Positions 24,930 to 33,897 of a stretch of 34,448 nt of DNA are shown piece after piece. The stretch's first letter is position 1, and the number at the start of each line of letters is the position of its first letter. The DNA comes from Verrucomicrobiaceae bacterium (GTDB taxonomy: Bacteria; Verrucomicrobiota; Verrucomicrobiia; Verrucomicrobiales; Akkermansiaceae): positions 1 through 34,448 of the forward strand of contig JAIXPW010000075.1 in NCBI GenBank assembly GCA_027485995.1. The letters are read 5' to 3'. The notes beneath the pieces were generated by a model. It was not told the origin of the DNA and did no database searches. It worked only from the letters and a program-made list of their open reading frames with translations. The position numbers were made by a program, and so were the translations under genes.

Positions 24930-25391
24930 TCAGTTTTTTGAGTAACGACCTGCATTGTGGCGTTTGAGGATTTCTGGATCATTGCTCTGTCCGAAACTAA
25001 AAAGTAGGTTCTTGATCGTTGCGCTTCGAAGCTCAACTTCGCAAGACTCCATCCAACTCTCGGTTGCCCGCTCAAGTGTCACACTTTCTTGTTCCTTCTC
25101 CAAAGCATCAACCAAGTCGTTGGCGGCCTCCACTATGGACTTCCCCGATGGTTCAAGGCTGCTCGCTGCTTTGGTTGCCTGCTCTGCCAACGTGGGTGCA
25201 ACGGTCTTCGACTGGACACCGAACTCGCCTCGCTTCTTCCACAAATTCCCGGCAGCTTCCAGAATGGCATCTTTGGTCTTGTAGAAATGTCGCTCCCGTC
25301 TTCCACTTACTGAATCTTTGAGTAGGATGTTCAAGCGCCATTCTTCGGATGTATTGTGTGGGGTGGATTTGGCGCGTCTAGCCATGCGCAT
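24930..25391 (-). pseudogene. N-terminal stub of an integrase-like protein
   Basis: A 153-residue frame whose sequence resembles the N-terminal arm and SAM-like core-binding part of tyrosine integrases found in Verrucomicrobiota: a basic start, WRLNILLKDSVSGRRERHFY, then a helical region with TLAEQATKAASSL and SIVEAANDLVDALEKEQ, then SATIKNLLFSFG. The catalytic domain with its Arg, His and Tyr residues is absent; the frame ends at RYSKN. An A6 run at the end means that a shift of frame there would allow about 20 more codons, up to palindrome copy 5. It is probably what remains of an integrated element after loss of the rest. It could also be a short DNA-binding protein in its own right. The family call is from memory of the pattern and is moderate. 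Confidence 0.45.
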
Positions 25392-25519
25392 TCTCTCCTC
25401 ATGCCGCCTCTAAAAGTCGAAAACTTCCGGAATAGCGTGACACCAAGTTTTCTTCGAAAACTGAGATTGTGTGGGTTACAAAAATATGGTCCGTCTAAAG
25501 ATCTAATAGGCCAACCTGT

Positions 25520-25536
25520 GGGGGTCGAGTGCCCCC
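25520..25536 (+). other. GC-rich hairpin resembling a tRNA T-arm
   Basis: GGGGG, a 7-nt loop TCGAGTG, then CCCCC. The 5-bp stem and 7-nt loop, with TCGAGT in the loop, recall the T-arm of a tRNA, and a terminator follows about 20 bp downstream. The canonical TTC of the loop is not complete, and no tRNA body is visible upstream. It may be a tRNA 3' fragment left at an attachment site, or merely a chance hairpin. Confidence 0.25.
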
Positions 25537-25555
25537 TCGAGCGCTTCTTTTGATC

Positions 25556-25583
25556 AAGGCTCCGAGGAATCGGGGGCTTTTTT
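25556..25583 (+). terminator. intrinsic terminator, plus strand
   Basis: AAGGCTCCGA and TCGGGGGCTT pair around the tetraloop GGAA with one bulged G and a G-T pair or two, and are followed by an unbroken run of six T. This is the clearest intrinsic terminator in the window. No plus-strand gene upstream of it is evident, so it must end an unseen short transcript or be a leftover of a lost gene. Confidence 0.6.
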
Positions 25584-25705
25584 GTTGGTTTCGGTGCAGC
25601 CCGCACCTGACCGCGACGACTGAATGCAGCGGGCAAGAGGTCGAGGCCTTGCATTTCCCCGAAGTTTCCCTATCTGCGGAAGCGACTTGTTTCGCCCCCG
25701 TTCCC

Positions 25706-27358
25706 ATGATCGCTCAACTTCTCCGTTCCGCCGCCCTGCTGTTTCTTTCCGGCATTCCTGGAATCTCATTTGCCGCCGACGCGGTGATTGTGAGCAAGGA
25801 TGGAGCCATCGATGCGAGGTTCACCGGTCAGGCCTGGGAGCGATCGGCCACTGGGTTCTCGGCAGAGGGCACGGGAAAACTCCTGCATGCGAAAGCGATG
25901 CTGGGTGCCGGGGATTTCCGTGTGCGGGCGACTCTGCAACTGGAGAGACTCGACGGAAGTGCCGCGTCGTTCGAAATCGGCGACAGCCGGTTCGGATTCG
26001 ATGGCAAGGGTGGCTCGCTTTTTGTCGAAGGTCCGCTCTTCGCCGGAGCGGACGTCCTGTGGCCCAAGTCCTCCACCCTGCTCAAACCCTCGGTGCCCTT
26101 CACGTTCGAAATCGTGCGGACCACGGGCCTGACCCGATTCCTTCTGGACGGGGCCGAGGTCCATCGCAAGTCGGACTGGGATAGCGCTCCGGGCAGGATC
26201 GGACTCAGGCCCTGGCGCAACCGGATGACTGTGAGCGATTTCACCGTCGAGGGAAATCTCGTCGCGCCGCCGCCCGTTCCGTCACCGACCTTTCTCAGCG
26301 GCTTCGCGGGTGGAACGGATGGCTATCATACCTTCCGCATCCCCGCGCTGGCCGTGACGACCAAGGGCTCCGTGCTGGCCTTCTGCGAGGGACGAAAGAA
26401 CTCCTGGGGTGACTCGAGCGACATCGACCTGGTGCTCAAGCGATCCTCCGACCACGGCAAGACCTGGAGCGCGATTTCGGTGCTTTGGGATGATGGCCAA
26501 AACACTTGTGGCAATCCCTGCGTGGTGGTCGATCGGCAAACCGGAGCGATCTTTCTCTTCAGCACCTGGAACCGAGGCGACGACCATGAAGGTGGCATCA
26601 TCGCCGGAACCAGCAAGGACACGCGGCACGTCTTTGTCCTCCGCTCGGACGATGACGGACTCACGTGGAGCAAGCCGCTGGAGATCACCAGTGACGTCAA
26701 GAAGCCCGACTGGACCTGGTACGCCACAGGCCCCGGCAGCGGCATCCAGATCGAGCATGGCCCCCACAAGGGACGATTGGTGATTCCCTGCGACCACATC
26801 GAGAAGGACACGAAGCAGTACTTTTCCCATGTCATCTTTTCCGACGACCATGGAAAGACCTGGCAACTGGGTGGCCGCACGCCGGACCATCAGGTCAACG
26901 AGTGTGAAGTGGTGGAACTCACGGGCGGAAAACTCATGCTCAACATGCGGAGTTATGCCGACTCGAAACGCATGCGACAGACCGCTTTGAGTGACGACGG
27001 TGGCCTGACGTGGAAGGACCAAAGATCTGATCCCAATCTGATCGAACCCATCTGCCAGGCAGGCATCGAGCGCTACCGCTGGCCAGATGGGGACAAGCCG
27101 GGTGTCGTCCTTTTCAGCAATCCGGCGAGCACCAGAGGCCGGGTCAACGTCACCCTCCGTGCGAGCCTGGATGACGGGAAAACCTGGTCGCGTTCCAAGC
27201 TGCTTTACGAAGGTCCCGGAGCCTACTCCGATCTCGATGTGATGCCCGACGGCCGCATTGCCTGCCTCTACGAAGCCGGTGCGGACAATATCGCGGAGTC
27301 GATCGTGTTCACCCTAGTCGGACTGGACGAACTCCAACCGACTGGCCCAAAGCCTTGA
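25706..27358 (+). CDS. secreted exo-alpha-sialidase, GH33
   Basis: A 550-residue exported sialidase that should release terminal sialic acid from glycoconjugates. A signal peptide spans about 1-24 (LLFLSGIPGISFAADA). An N-terminal lectin-like sandwich covers about 25-190. The six-bladed propeller then starts with the FRIP motif, YHTFRIPAL, with R211. The likely acid/base Asp is D236 in the SWGDSSDIDL segment, and the nucleophile pair is Y507 in AYSDL with E523 in CLYEAG. Asp-boxes are plain: SSDHGKTW (247-254), SDDDGLTW, SDDHGKTW, SDDGGLTW and SLDDGKTW. All the parts of an active enzyme are present. The start is the ATG at 25706, which begins the signal peptide; the longer frame to 25529 runs through a terminator. 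It converges on the next gene with a gap of 21 bp. Confidence 0.92.
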   Translation: MIAQLLRSAALLFLSGIPGISFAADAVIVSKDGAIDARFTGQAWERSATGFSAEGTGKLLHAKAMLGAGDFRVRATLQLERLDGSAASFEIGDSRFGFDGKGGSLFVEGPLFAGADVLWPKSSTLLKPSVPFTFEIVRTTGLTRFLLDGAEVHRKSDWDSAPGRIGLRPWRNRMTVSDFTVEGNLVAPPPVPSPTFLSGFAGGTDGYHTFRIPALAVTTKGSVLAFCEGRKNSWGDSSDIDLVLKRSSDHGKTWSAISVLWDDGQNTCGNPCVVVDRQTGAIFLFSTWNRGDDHEGGIIAGTSKDTRHVFVLRSDDDGLTWSKPLEITSDVKKPDWTWYATGPGSGIQIEHGPHKGRLVIPCDHIEKDTKQYFSHVIFSDDHGKTWQLGGRTPDHQVNECEVVELTGGKLMLNMRSYADSKRMRQTALSDDGGLTWKDQRSDPNLIEPICQAGIERYRWPDGDKPGVVLFSNPASTRGRVNVTLRASLDDGKTWSRSKLLYEGPGAYSDLDVMPDGRIACLYEAGADNIAESIVFTLVGLDELQPTGPKP

Positions 27359-27379
27359 TCTATTGGAACTGCGCTACCC

Positions 27380-29695
27380 TCATTCGAAATGAAGCACCAC
27401 GGTCGTCCGTGGCCCGACCTTAAGCAACTCGTCAGTCCTTGCTCCCTTCGCATCCACCAGGTTGCGGACCTTTCCCTTGTGGGCAGGGACCTTGAGATCG
27501 AAGGTCTTTTCCGCACTCATATTCATCGCGATCAGATAGGGACCATAACGGAGTTGATAGAAGTCACCACGACCTGCGTGGACATTTTCCTGACCCGGCT
27601 TGAATGCGATCCCCTCGGGGATGCGGGCGATCGGCAGTTTCTCGCCCTTGTGGGCGGAGATGAAGGTTTCCGGATAGCGCAGTCCACCGTTGGCGAATCC
27701 GAAGTTGGTCCAGTCAGGACGGGTGTATTCGAGATTTGATGGAGTGAACTCAATCTCCTCCTTCACCGTTGCGATGCGGTCGAAGGCCGGGGTGATGAAA
27801 TGCACGCGACCGAGGAAGTTAATGGCATATCTGGCACGCCAGTAGAGGGATGCGTAGAGGATCTCCTTGCCGTTCTTGATGGCCACGACTCCATCCTCCT
27901 CATCCGAGAACACGAAGTCCGGCTGGTCCCAGGACAGCGGCAAACGTTTCCCGGTCGGCGGCACCGCCTTCAACTCCTCAAGGCAGCGCGGCACCGATAG
28001 CAGCCCGGCGGTGACGCGAAAGCCCTTGTTGGACATGTGCTCCGCCATCGATTGGTAGAACTGGTTGTCAGCTTCCATCTGCTGCACCCCGCCCACCAGC
28101 ACCGGATCAAGGGTGGCCGCCGCCACCTCGACGGGCGTCCCATCCCAGGAAGGACGCTGGGTGTAGGTCACGTCACCGGGGAAATGGACATCCCTCCAGC
28201 CGACGATCGTTTCCTGGACCATCGCGCGATGGCCATCGGCATCCAGCATCGGATAGCGGAAAGGAGCACGGGCGCGGGCAATCTTCACCAACTGCGCCTT
28301 GATCCGCAGATCGCCGGGCTTATCGGGTGAGGGACGTGTGGCCTCGTGGATCTGCGTCACCCAGTCGATCACCTCGCCATAGTTTCCCACGAATCCGAGC
28401 TCCTTCGTGAGTCCCTTTCGGGTGAGCTGGAAGTACGAGTCTCCTAGTGGTTTGAGCGGCTTCCCATCCTTCTCGCTTCCAAGCCACGGCTCAAGTCCCA
28501 CCGATTCGTAAAGATATCGCAACGCCCGCTCTTCCGGAAGGGCATCCGACGGAGAGACGGCGGCCACCCCGCGATTCGCGAGATAGATGCCGTAGAGATC
28601 ATTGATCATCGTCTGGTTGGTGTAGAGCCGCCGGTGCTCGCGGTGCCAATCCCGGCAGGCCACCAGCATGTCGCGGTAGGCATCGCGACGCTTCACTTGG
28701 GCGCCCATGCCATTGTCGATCATCTCATCGAACGCGGGTGAGAGTTTCGGAGCGAGCAGGTCAAGCACCCATCCCGAGGGCCCGAGTCCGAACCAGTCAG
28801 GATTGTAGGTCGAAGGCTCGGCCTCGGCGAGTTTGGGATTCTTCACGTAGGCCTGATAGAGGGCATCGAGGCTCACCTGGATTTTCGCCAGCGCTTCAGG
28901 CCGGTCATGAGCACGAGTCCAGTTTTCGAAAGTGGCCTTCGTCAGAAACAGCGTCTGCATCTGGTTGGCGGGCCGTTTCGGATCCTTCAGCAGACCGTCG
29001 ATCTGTCCGTTGACCCGGGCCTTCAGCGCCTCCATCACCTCGGGGCCCGGAGAGGGTCGTGGCCCGGGATTTTCTGGCGAAGTTCCCTGCTTTTCATCCG
29101 ATGGCGGCGTGAAGCAACCGTCGGTGTGGCTGTAAACCCGATAGATCCCGCGGGTGGCTTCAACCATCGGCTTCTGATATTGCTCGAACTTGGTGCCATA
29201 GCCCCAGATCGGCCCAGTGGCGCGTATCTCTAGCGCCACCTCCTGCCGCCCTTTCGTCAGCGAAAGCGGCAACGGGTTCGTTCGATACATGAAGCGTCCG
29301 GGATAGGCCGGGGCGTCGGTGCCCACGTCGAGCGCCTCGATGTCACCCAAGTGGCGATAGCCGATCTGCCGACCATCGAGATGGAGGGTCAGTTGATTGT
29401 GGCTCACCTCGTCTCCTGAAAGTCGGATCGTAAAGTAGTTCTGCGCCTCGGGATCGACCTTGAGTGAGAACTTCAATGTGCCTCCCTGCCAGGGCTGGGC
29501 TCCACCGGGAAGAAGCCGGCGTGCTTTCTCGCCCAGCAGGCCGGACTGGATCTCAGAGCGGTCGACCTGCAGCTGATGCCCGGACTCGGAGACCTCGTCA
29601 CCCAGCACCAATGTGTCGAGAACTTCACAAAAGGCAGTTTCAGCCCCGAGCAGAATACTGAGAGCCAGGACGGGGATTCGGGAAAGCGGCAGCAT
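27380..29695 (-). CDS. large secreted protein of unrecognised family
   Basis: A 771-residue exported protein that I do not recognise with confidence. A signal peptide is clear (IPVLALSILLGAETAFC). Residues about 25-190 look like a beta-sandwich (GGTLKFSLKVDPEAQNYFT, LTLHLDGRQIGYRHLGDIEA, GIYRVYSHTDG). A proline-rich linker at about 200-220 follows, then a long helix-rich middle (about 225-480) that could be an alpha/alpha-toroid like those of some polysaccharide lyases and glycosidases. The end (about 590-771) looks again beta-rich. The flanking sialidase and TonB receptor genes suggest a role in glycan use. No catalytic residues can be named. The start is the ATG at 29695. It is divergent from the TonB receptor gene across 477 bp and convergent with the sialidase gene. 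Confidence 0.6.
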   Translation of the reverse strand: MLPLSRIPVLALSILLGAETAFCEVLDTLVLGDEVSESGHQLQVDRSEIQSGLLGEKARRLLPGGAQPWQGGTLKFSLKVDPEAQNYFTIRLSGDEVSHNQLTLHLDGRQIGYRHLGDIEALDVGTDAPAYPGRFMYRTNPLPLSLTKGRQEVALEIRATGPIWGYGTKFEQYQKPMVEATRGIYRVYSHTDGCFTPPSDEKQGTSPENPGPRPSPGPEVMEALKARVNGQIDGLLKDPKRPANQMQTLFLTKATFENWTRAHDRPEALAKIQVSLDALYQAYVKNPKLAEAEPSTYNPDWFGLGPSGWVLDLLAPKLSPAFDEMIDNGMGAQVKRRDAYRDMLVACRDWHREHRRLYTNQTMINDLYGIYLANRGVAAVSPSDALPEERALRYLYESVGLEPWLGSEKDGKPLKPLGDSYFQLTRKGLTKELGFVGNYGEVIDWVTQIHEATRPSPDKPGDLRIKAQLVKIARARAPFRYPMLDADGHRAMVQETIVGWRDVHFPGDVTYTQRPSWDGTPVEVAAATLDPVLVGGVQQMEADNQFYQSMAEHMSNKGFRVTAGLLSVPRCLEELKAVPPTGKRLPLSWDQPDFVFSDEEDGVVAIKNGKEILYASLYWRARYAINFLGRVHFITPAFDRIATVKEEIEFTPSNLEYTRPDWTNFGFANGGLRYPETFISAHKGEKLPIARIPEGIAFKPGQENVHAGRGDFYQLRYGPYLIAMNMSAEKTFDLKVPAHKGKVRNLVDAKGARTDELLKVGPRTTVVLHFE

Positions 29696-30172
29696 GGCAG
29701 GTCAATCAGTCGATGGAACAGGCCCGAGGCTACCACGACAAGCCCTGAAGCCTTTCAGATCGAGGCTCCCCTTTTCTGAGGAGACGAGCGCCGGAGACGC
29801 TCCTCCTGCATGAGTCGTCCGCAGGGAGCCATTCTCCAAACGACGGTCGCACTCCGAAAGAGTGGAGATTTCGTTTCATAAGATCCTCTGCCACATTGGC
29901 AAAATGCAGAGTTCCCAGTCAATTCCGCCTTCACCCCTTCTTGACCCGTCCTGGATCAAGCGACCTGTCCGCTGGCAGTGTCGAAAAAGCTCACGGCCCC
30001 ATCCGTCGACTCTATCCGGCCTTTGAAATCGAATGGAATCCGAAAGGCGGTGAGCCAGCCGCCAAGCAACTTGACTCTGTCACGAATTCGTCACGAAGAG
30101 CCACTTCTTGATGCAGAGCGACATTCTAGTTTTCCCCACCGCTCTGGATTGTCCGCAGCGGTCAGCCCAGTC
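29696..30172. other. 477-bp divergent promoter region
   Basis: This region separates the unknown secreted protein (-) from the TonB receptor (+) and must hold both promoters. It contains an operator-like inverted repeat at 29886-29911 and a smaller one, CACTC and GAGTG around CGAAA, at 29850-29864. The receptor frame is open from 29978, but the extra N-terminal residues look non-coding. No copy of the 28-bp palindrome is seen. Confidence 0.45.
29886..29911. promoter_or_regulatory. operator-like inverted repeat
   Basis: CTCTGC and GCAGAG are separated by 14 bp, which themselves include an ATT/AAT pair. The site lies midway between two divergent genes, a usual place for a regulator site. Its sequence is unrelated to the 28-bp palindrome. 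Function is inferred only from position and symmetry. Confidence 0.3.
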
Positions 30173-33100
30173 ATGGCTTCATTTTCCAACAAAACCGCTT
30201 CAATCCCAGGCCTTGAGACGATCTCGACGGCTGGAACCAGGTTGAGTCCTCAATCGAGGATCACCGCAGTGTGGCTGATTCTCGTGATGGCACTCCAGCC
30301 CTACAGATTAGGCGCGTCGATCAATCCTGCCAACATGGCCCGCCAGAAGGCCTTCGAATGGCAGGCATCCTCGCCTCGGAACAACCCCGATTCCTGGAAA
30401 AAGCCAGTCAACACCTGGCGCTCAAACGATCTCTATCAAGCCTGGCTCGACCATTCCTACCACCCCTCTCTGGTAGTCCTCCCGCAGTCCCCACCGGTGG
30501 ACGATGACCAACGCCCACTGTTGCCCCCCGATGGCATCCCCTTGGCAACTCCAGGAGGAATTCCGGCAGCCCCCATCCCTGCTGGAGAATGTGAGCTGGT
30601 CGGTGAAATCTCAGATGCCGCCTCGCTGGACCCCATCGCTGGAGCGATCATCGACGCGATCGGAACCGGCAAAACCACGGAAACCGATGCCAAGGGCCGC
30701 TTCAAACTCACCGGACTGCCTCCGGGCACCTATACCCTCGAAGCCAGCAAACTCGGTTACTTTTCCGAGTCCGGCTCCGTCACGACGGTTCCCGGCCAGG
30801 TCGCAGAACTGAGGGTCGGACTTCGAATCAAACCCGCCGACGACGGATCCCAGGAATACACCCTCGAAGAGGAAACCCTCATCGGCGAGTATCAGGGAGA
30901 AACCGCCGCTGCACTCGGACTGGGGATTGATCTAGGCAATACGGTATCCTCCGGCATCTCAAAGGAGGACTTCACCAAAACCGGAGTCAGCGATGCCGCC
31001 AGCGCGGTTGGGAAAATCTCTGGTGCCAACATCGTGGGCGGAAAATTCGCCGTCGTCCGCGGCCTTGCGGACCGTTATGTGACCACCTTGTTCAACGGAG
31101 CCGCCATTTCCTCCGCCGATCCCTCCCGAAAGGCTGTCCAACTCGACATCTTTCCCACCTCCGCGATCCAGGGTGTTGATATCAGCAAAACCTATTTCCC
31201 CAACCTGCCCGGCGACTTCGGAGGAGGAACGATCAAGATCAAGTCCCTCAGCATACCCAAGGAGCAGATCGCCGAGGTGAAATACAAGATCACCTGGAAC
31301 TCGAACCTCAAGGACCGGATGCTCGTCCATCCCAATCGCGAACTGGGATACTGGGGAGATGTGGACAAGCGCATCCCTGATGCTTACCTCTGGAATCTTG
31401 ATGCCAACGGCAATCCCACCAGCTTCAATCCTGGAGGCAACCGGGTCATTCCAAACAACAACAACAACAACCCCAACCAACGGGCCGCCCAGGTTGCAGC
31501 AGGCCAGACCCAGCAGGCACTCGCGGATGCAGCCAAGGCCAAGGTGCTTGCCTTTCATAACTCCCAGTCGTTCCTCCCGAAGGTGGTCAAACCGGAAGCC
31601 GCAGAGTCTCACTCAATGGTTTATGGAGATCGCTTCAAATTCGAGAATGGCTCGGAAGCCGGCTTCGTCGCCGCCTTTCAGCATGCCACAAGTGACGAGG
31701 TCAATGCACTCAGTCCGGAGAACCGGCTGATCTCACCAGCTAGATCGTGGGATCAGGAACGTTACTCCAGGCAGGTCGATTGGTCGGTCTATCTGAGTGG
31801 TGGGGTGAAGCTGAATGAGAACCATGAGTTCAATGCCACTTATTTCAAGAAGCGCATCGCCTCCGACGACATCACGCACGGGTCCGATTTTACCATTTCC
31901 GGCTCGGACATCTACGGAGCCTTTGCCAAGAACGATGTTGCCATCCAGCGCTATGGAGCCTCCGCCGTTTATAAGAAGGAGTTCTGGACCATCGACCCAA
32001 TCATCCGTGACACCGAGATCATGCAGCTCAGTGGAAGTCACAAGAATGACTTCGGAACCAAGTTGGATTGGTCGATCACCCGATCGAGCGCCTTGGAATC
32101 CCGCCCGCACTCCAGCACCTTTCAGAACGGCATCCTGGATTTCACCGATCCATCGATCAGGGACGCCGCAGCCACCAACCCGGATTTCGTCTTCAATCCT
32201 AATCTAGGCAAGATCTCCACCATCGAGTATCAAACCTTTGTCAACGACGGCAACGGCACCCAGGACTCGTCGAGGGAAACCCAGTTCATCGAGGAGGAGA
32301 CACTTCAGCCCTCCCTTGACCTATCTCAGTCCATCTTCTTCACGGATGACGAGGAGAAGGGACCGCGTCTGGACCTTTCCGTTGGCGGCAGCAGGATCAC
32401 GAAGGACCGGACCCAATCAGGCCGCGTCTATCTCCTCAGAACCGCCAGCTGGGAACGCTGGGTGAACCGGAATCCCCCAAGCTGGTGGCCCTCGTCGATC
32501 ACGCCCTTCTCTCCAGGCTCGCCGCTCAGTGCCACCACCATGGCCGACGGCAGCCCACTCCCCGCCGGGTTCAACACGCTCGGCGAGTACCTCGCCAGCA
32601 ACCCTGATCTGCTGCGCGAGTATTTCAACGGTTACGGAGGAGAAAATGTCGGTCGAATCCCCGGCACAGGCACCGGCAGCACCAGCGCCATCTATGTCCA
32701 GCCGGACGCTCCCTACTACGTCAACGGCTCCGGCCTCGAAGTGCGGAATGTGGACAGTAACCTCAGCCTCACCAGTCTGTATGGCTCGGGCACTTTCCAT
32801 ACGGAAAACTGGCGTGTTGGCGGAGGCCTCCGCTGGGAAGAGGAGGTGAAGAGCTACGAAGTCGCCGCAGATCCACTCACCAGCCTCAGACCCACCGACC
32901 CAGCGCGCCGTGGTGACCTCACCACCGATGCCCTGATCCCTTCGATCGTCGCGGGACTCGACATCATACCGGAGAAATCCTGGATCAACCTCGCCTGGTC
33001 GAAGACTGTCGCCAGACCAACCTTCCACGAATTCCTGCCGATCGAATCGATTGCCCAGGACACCGGCATCGTCCGCCGAGGAAATCCGAATCTCGATGAA

Positions 33101-33766
33101 ACCGCTATCGAGAATCTCGATGCGTCGGTCGATTTCGTTTTCAACGAGAGTATGCGCGGAACTTTCTCCGTCTTCCACAAGGACCTGACCGACCCTATCG
33201 TGGTTGTGCAAGCCGTGGACCAGGGAGTGAACAGCAACACCTACATCAACGGAGACTCCGGTGTGATCAGTGGATTCGAGCTTGAAGGTTCTTGGAAAGG
33301 GGCGGGACCATTTTCCGTCACCGCGAACTACACCTTCATCGACTCAACCCTCAATTACGAGGTCAATCAAGGCATCAGCAAGGTCCAACTCGAGACCCGC
33401 TTTCCCTTCCAGCCCGGACAGATCCTGAACCTCACCTTGGGATGGGAACCCCAGGAAAGCCCGTGGAGCGCCTTCCTCACCACCAACTTCACCGACGAAT
33501 ATCCCACCATTCTGAGAAGCGATCCCGTGGGCTATGATGTTTGGCTGAAGCCCCTGCTGACTCTTGATCTGATTGTCGCAAGGAAGTTCAAGACTGAGTA
33601 CCTCGAAGGAGCCCTCACGCTCGGATTCAGGAATCTCCTCGATCTCCAAAGGCAGTTCGAATACCGCGGAGGCCCCACCAACGGAGCAGCCAGCGAGGAC
33701 GGAACAATCTTTTCCCAGGATAGTCCAGGGCGCTCCTATTCGATCGAACTCAAACTGAAGTTCTAG
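30173..33766 (+). CDS. TonB-dependent outer-membrane receptor
   Basis: A 1197-residue outer-membrane receptor for TonB-driven uptake of a large ligand, plausibly glycan fragments given the neighbours. A signal segment lies at about 30-50 (AVWLILVMALQPYRLGAS). A carboxypeptidase-regulatory-like domain covers about 135-220 (ELVGEISDAAS, GRFKLTGLPPGTYTLEASKLGY). A plug domain follows at about 275-370, with SDAASAVGKISGANIVGG, KFAVVRGLADRYVTTLFNG and PGDFGGGTIKIKS. The rest is a beta-barrel that ends in SIELKLKF with the terminal Phe usual for outer-membrane proteins. The start at ATG 30173 is chosen because the signal follows it; the frame is open from 29978. A SusD-like partner is absent, which is normal outside Bacteroidota. 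The next gene begins 131 bp downstream. Length is above average because of the N-terminal extension. Confidence 0.9.
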   Translation: MASFSNKTASIPGLETISTAGTRLSPQSRITAVWLILVMALQPYRLGASINPANMARQKAFEWQASSPRNNPDSWKKPVNTWRSNDLYQAWLDHSYHPSLVVLPQSPPVDDDQRPLLPPDGIPLATPGGIPAAPIPAGECELVGEISDAASLDPIAGAIIDAIGTGKTTETDAKGRFKLTGLPPGTYTLEASKLGYFSESGSVTTVPGQVAELRVGLRIKPADDGSQEYTLEEETLIGEYQGETAAALGLGIDLGNTVSSGISKEDFTKTGVSDAASAVGKISGANIVGGKFAVVRGLADRYVTTLFNGAAISSADPSRKAVQLDIFPTSAIQGVDISKTYFPNLPGDFGGGTIKIKSLSIPKEQIAEVKYKITWNSNLKDRMLVHPNRELGYWGDVDKRIPDAYLWNLDANGNPTSFNPGGNRVIPNNNNNNPNQRAAQVAAGQTQQALADAAKAKVLAFHNSQSFLPKVVKPEAAESHSMVYGDRFKFENGSEAGFVAAFQHATSDEVNALSPENRLISPARSWDQERYSRQVDWSVYLSGGVKLNENHEFNATYFKKRIASDDITHGSDFTISGSDIYGAFAKNDVAIQRYGASAVYKKEFWTIDPIIRDTEIMQLSGSHKNDFGTKLDWSITRSSALESRPHSSTFQNGILDFTDPSIRDAAATNPDFVFNPNLGKISTIEYQTFVNDGNGTQDSSRETQFIEEETLQPSLDLSQSIFFTDDEEKGPRLDLSVGGSRITKDRTQSGRVYLLRTASWERWVNRNPPSWWPSSITPFSPGSPLSATTMADGSPLPAGFNTLGEYLASNPDLLREYFNGYGGENVGRIPGTGTGSTSAIYVQPDAPYYVNGSGLEVRNVDSNLSLTSLYGSGTFHTENWRVGGGLRWEEEVKSYEVAADPLTSLRPTDPARRGDLTTDALIPSIVAGLDIIPEKSWINLAWSKTVARPTFHEFLPIESIAQDTGIVRRGNPNLDETAIENLDASVDFVFNESMRGTFSVFHKDLTDPIVVVQAVDQGVNSNTYINGDSGVISGFELEGSWKGAGPFSVTANYTFIDSTLNYEVNQGISKVQLETRFPFQPGQILNLTLGWEPQESPWSAFLTTNFTDEYPTILRSDPVGYDVWLKPLLTLDLIVARKFKTEYLEGALTLGFRNLLDLQRQFEYRGGPTNGAASEDGTIFSQDSPGRSYSIELKLKF

Positions 33767-33859
33767 CAGCTATTGCGTCGAAATCGACACAATAATCTGC
33801 TACGTCGGGAATGGTGATCGGGAACATCACTTTGCCGCTCGGGGCAACCGGGTAATGGA

Positions 33860-33873
33860 AGCGCGACAGCGCT
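33860..33873. other. small hairpin between the receptor and the next gene
   Basis: AGCGC and GCGCT form a 5-bp stem around GACA, 94 bp after the receptor stop and 24 bp before the next start. No T-run follows, so it is a poor terminator; it could lie in the leader of the next gene. Confidence 0.25.
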
Positions 33874-33897
33874 GCCAACTGAACGCAAACCACACCT

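Larger units (their letters stand above)
25392..25705. other. intergenic region upstream of the sialidase gene
   Basis: A 314-bp stretch between the divergent integrase stub and the sialidase gene. It holds a GC-rich hairpin (25520-25536) and a strong plus-strand terminator (25556-25583). The rest shows no recognisable gene. The sialidase promoter must lie within the last 120 bp; no clear -35/-10 pair stands out and no copy of the 28-bp palindrome is present. Confidence 0.45.

Noticed and set aside
26282..27022. 246-codon minus-strand frame inside the sialidase gene
   Set aside because: It is antisense to the propeller region that contains the FRIP motif and Asp-boxes, and has no domain of its own.
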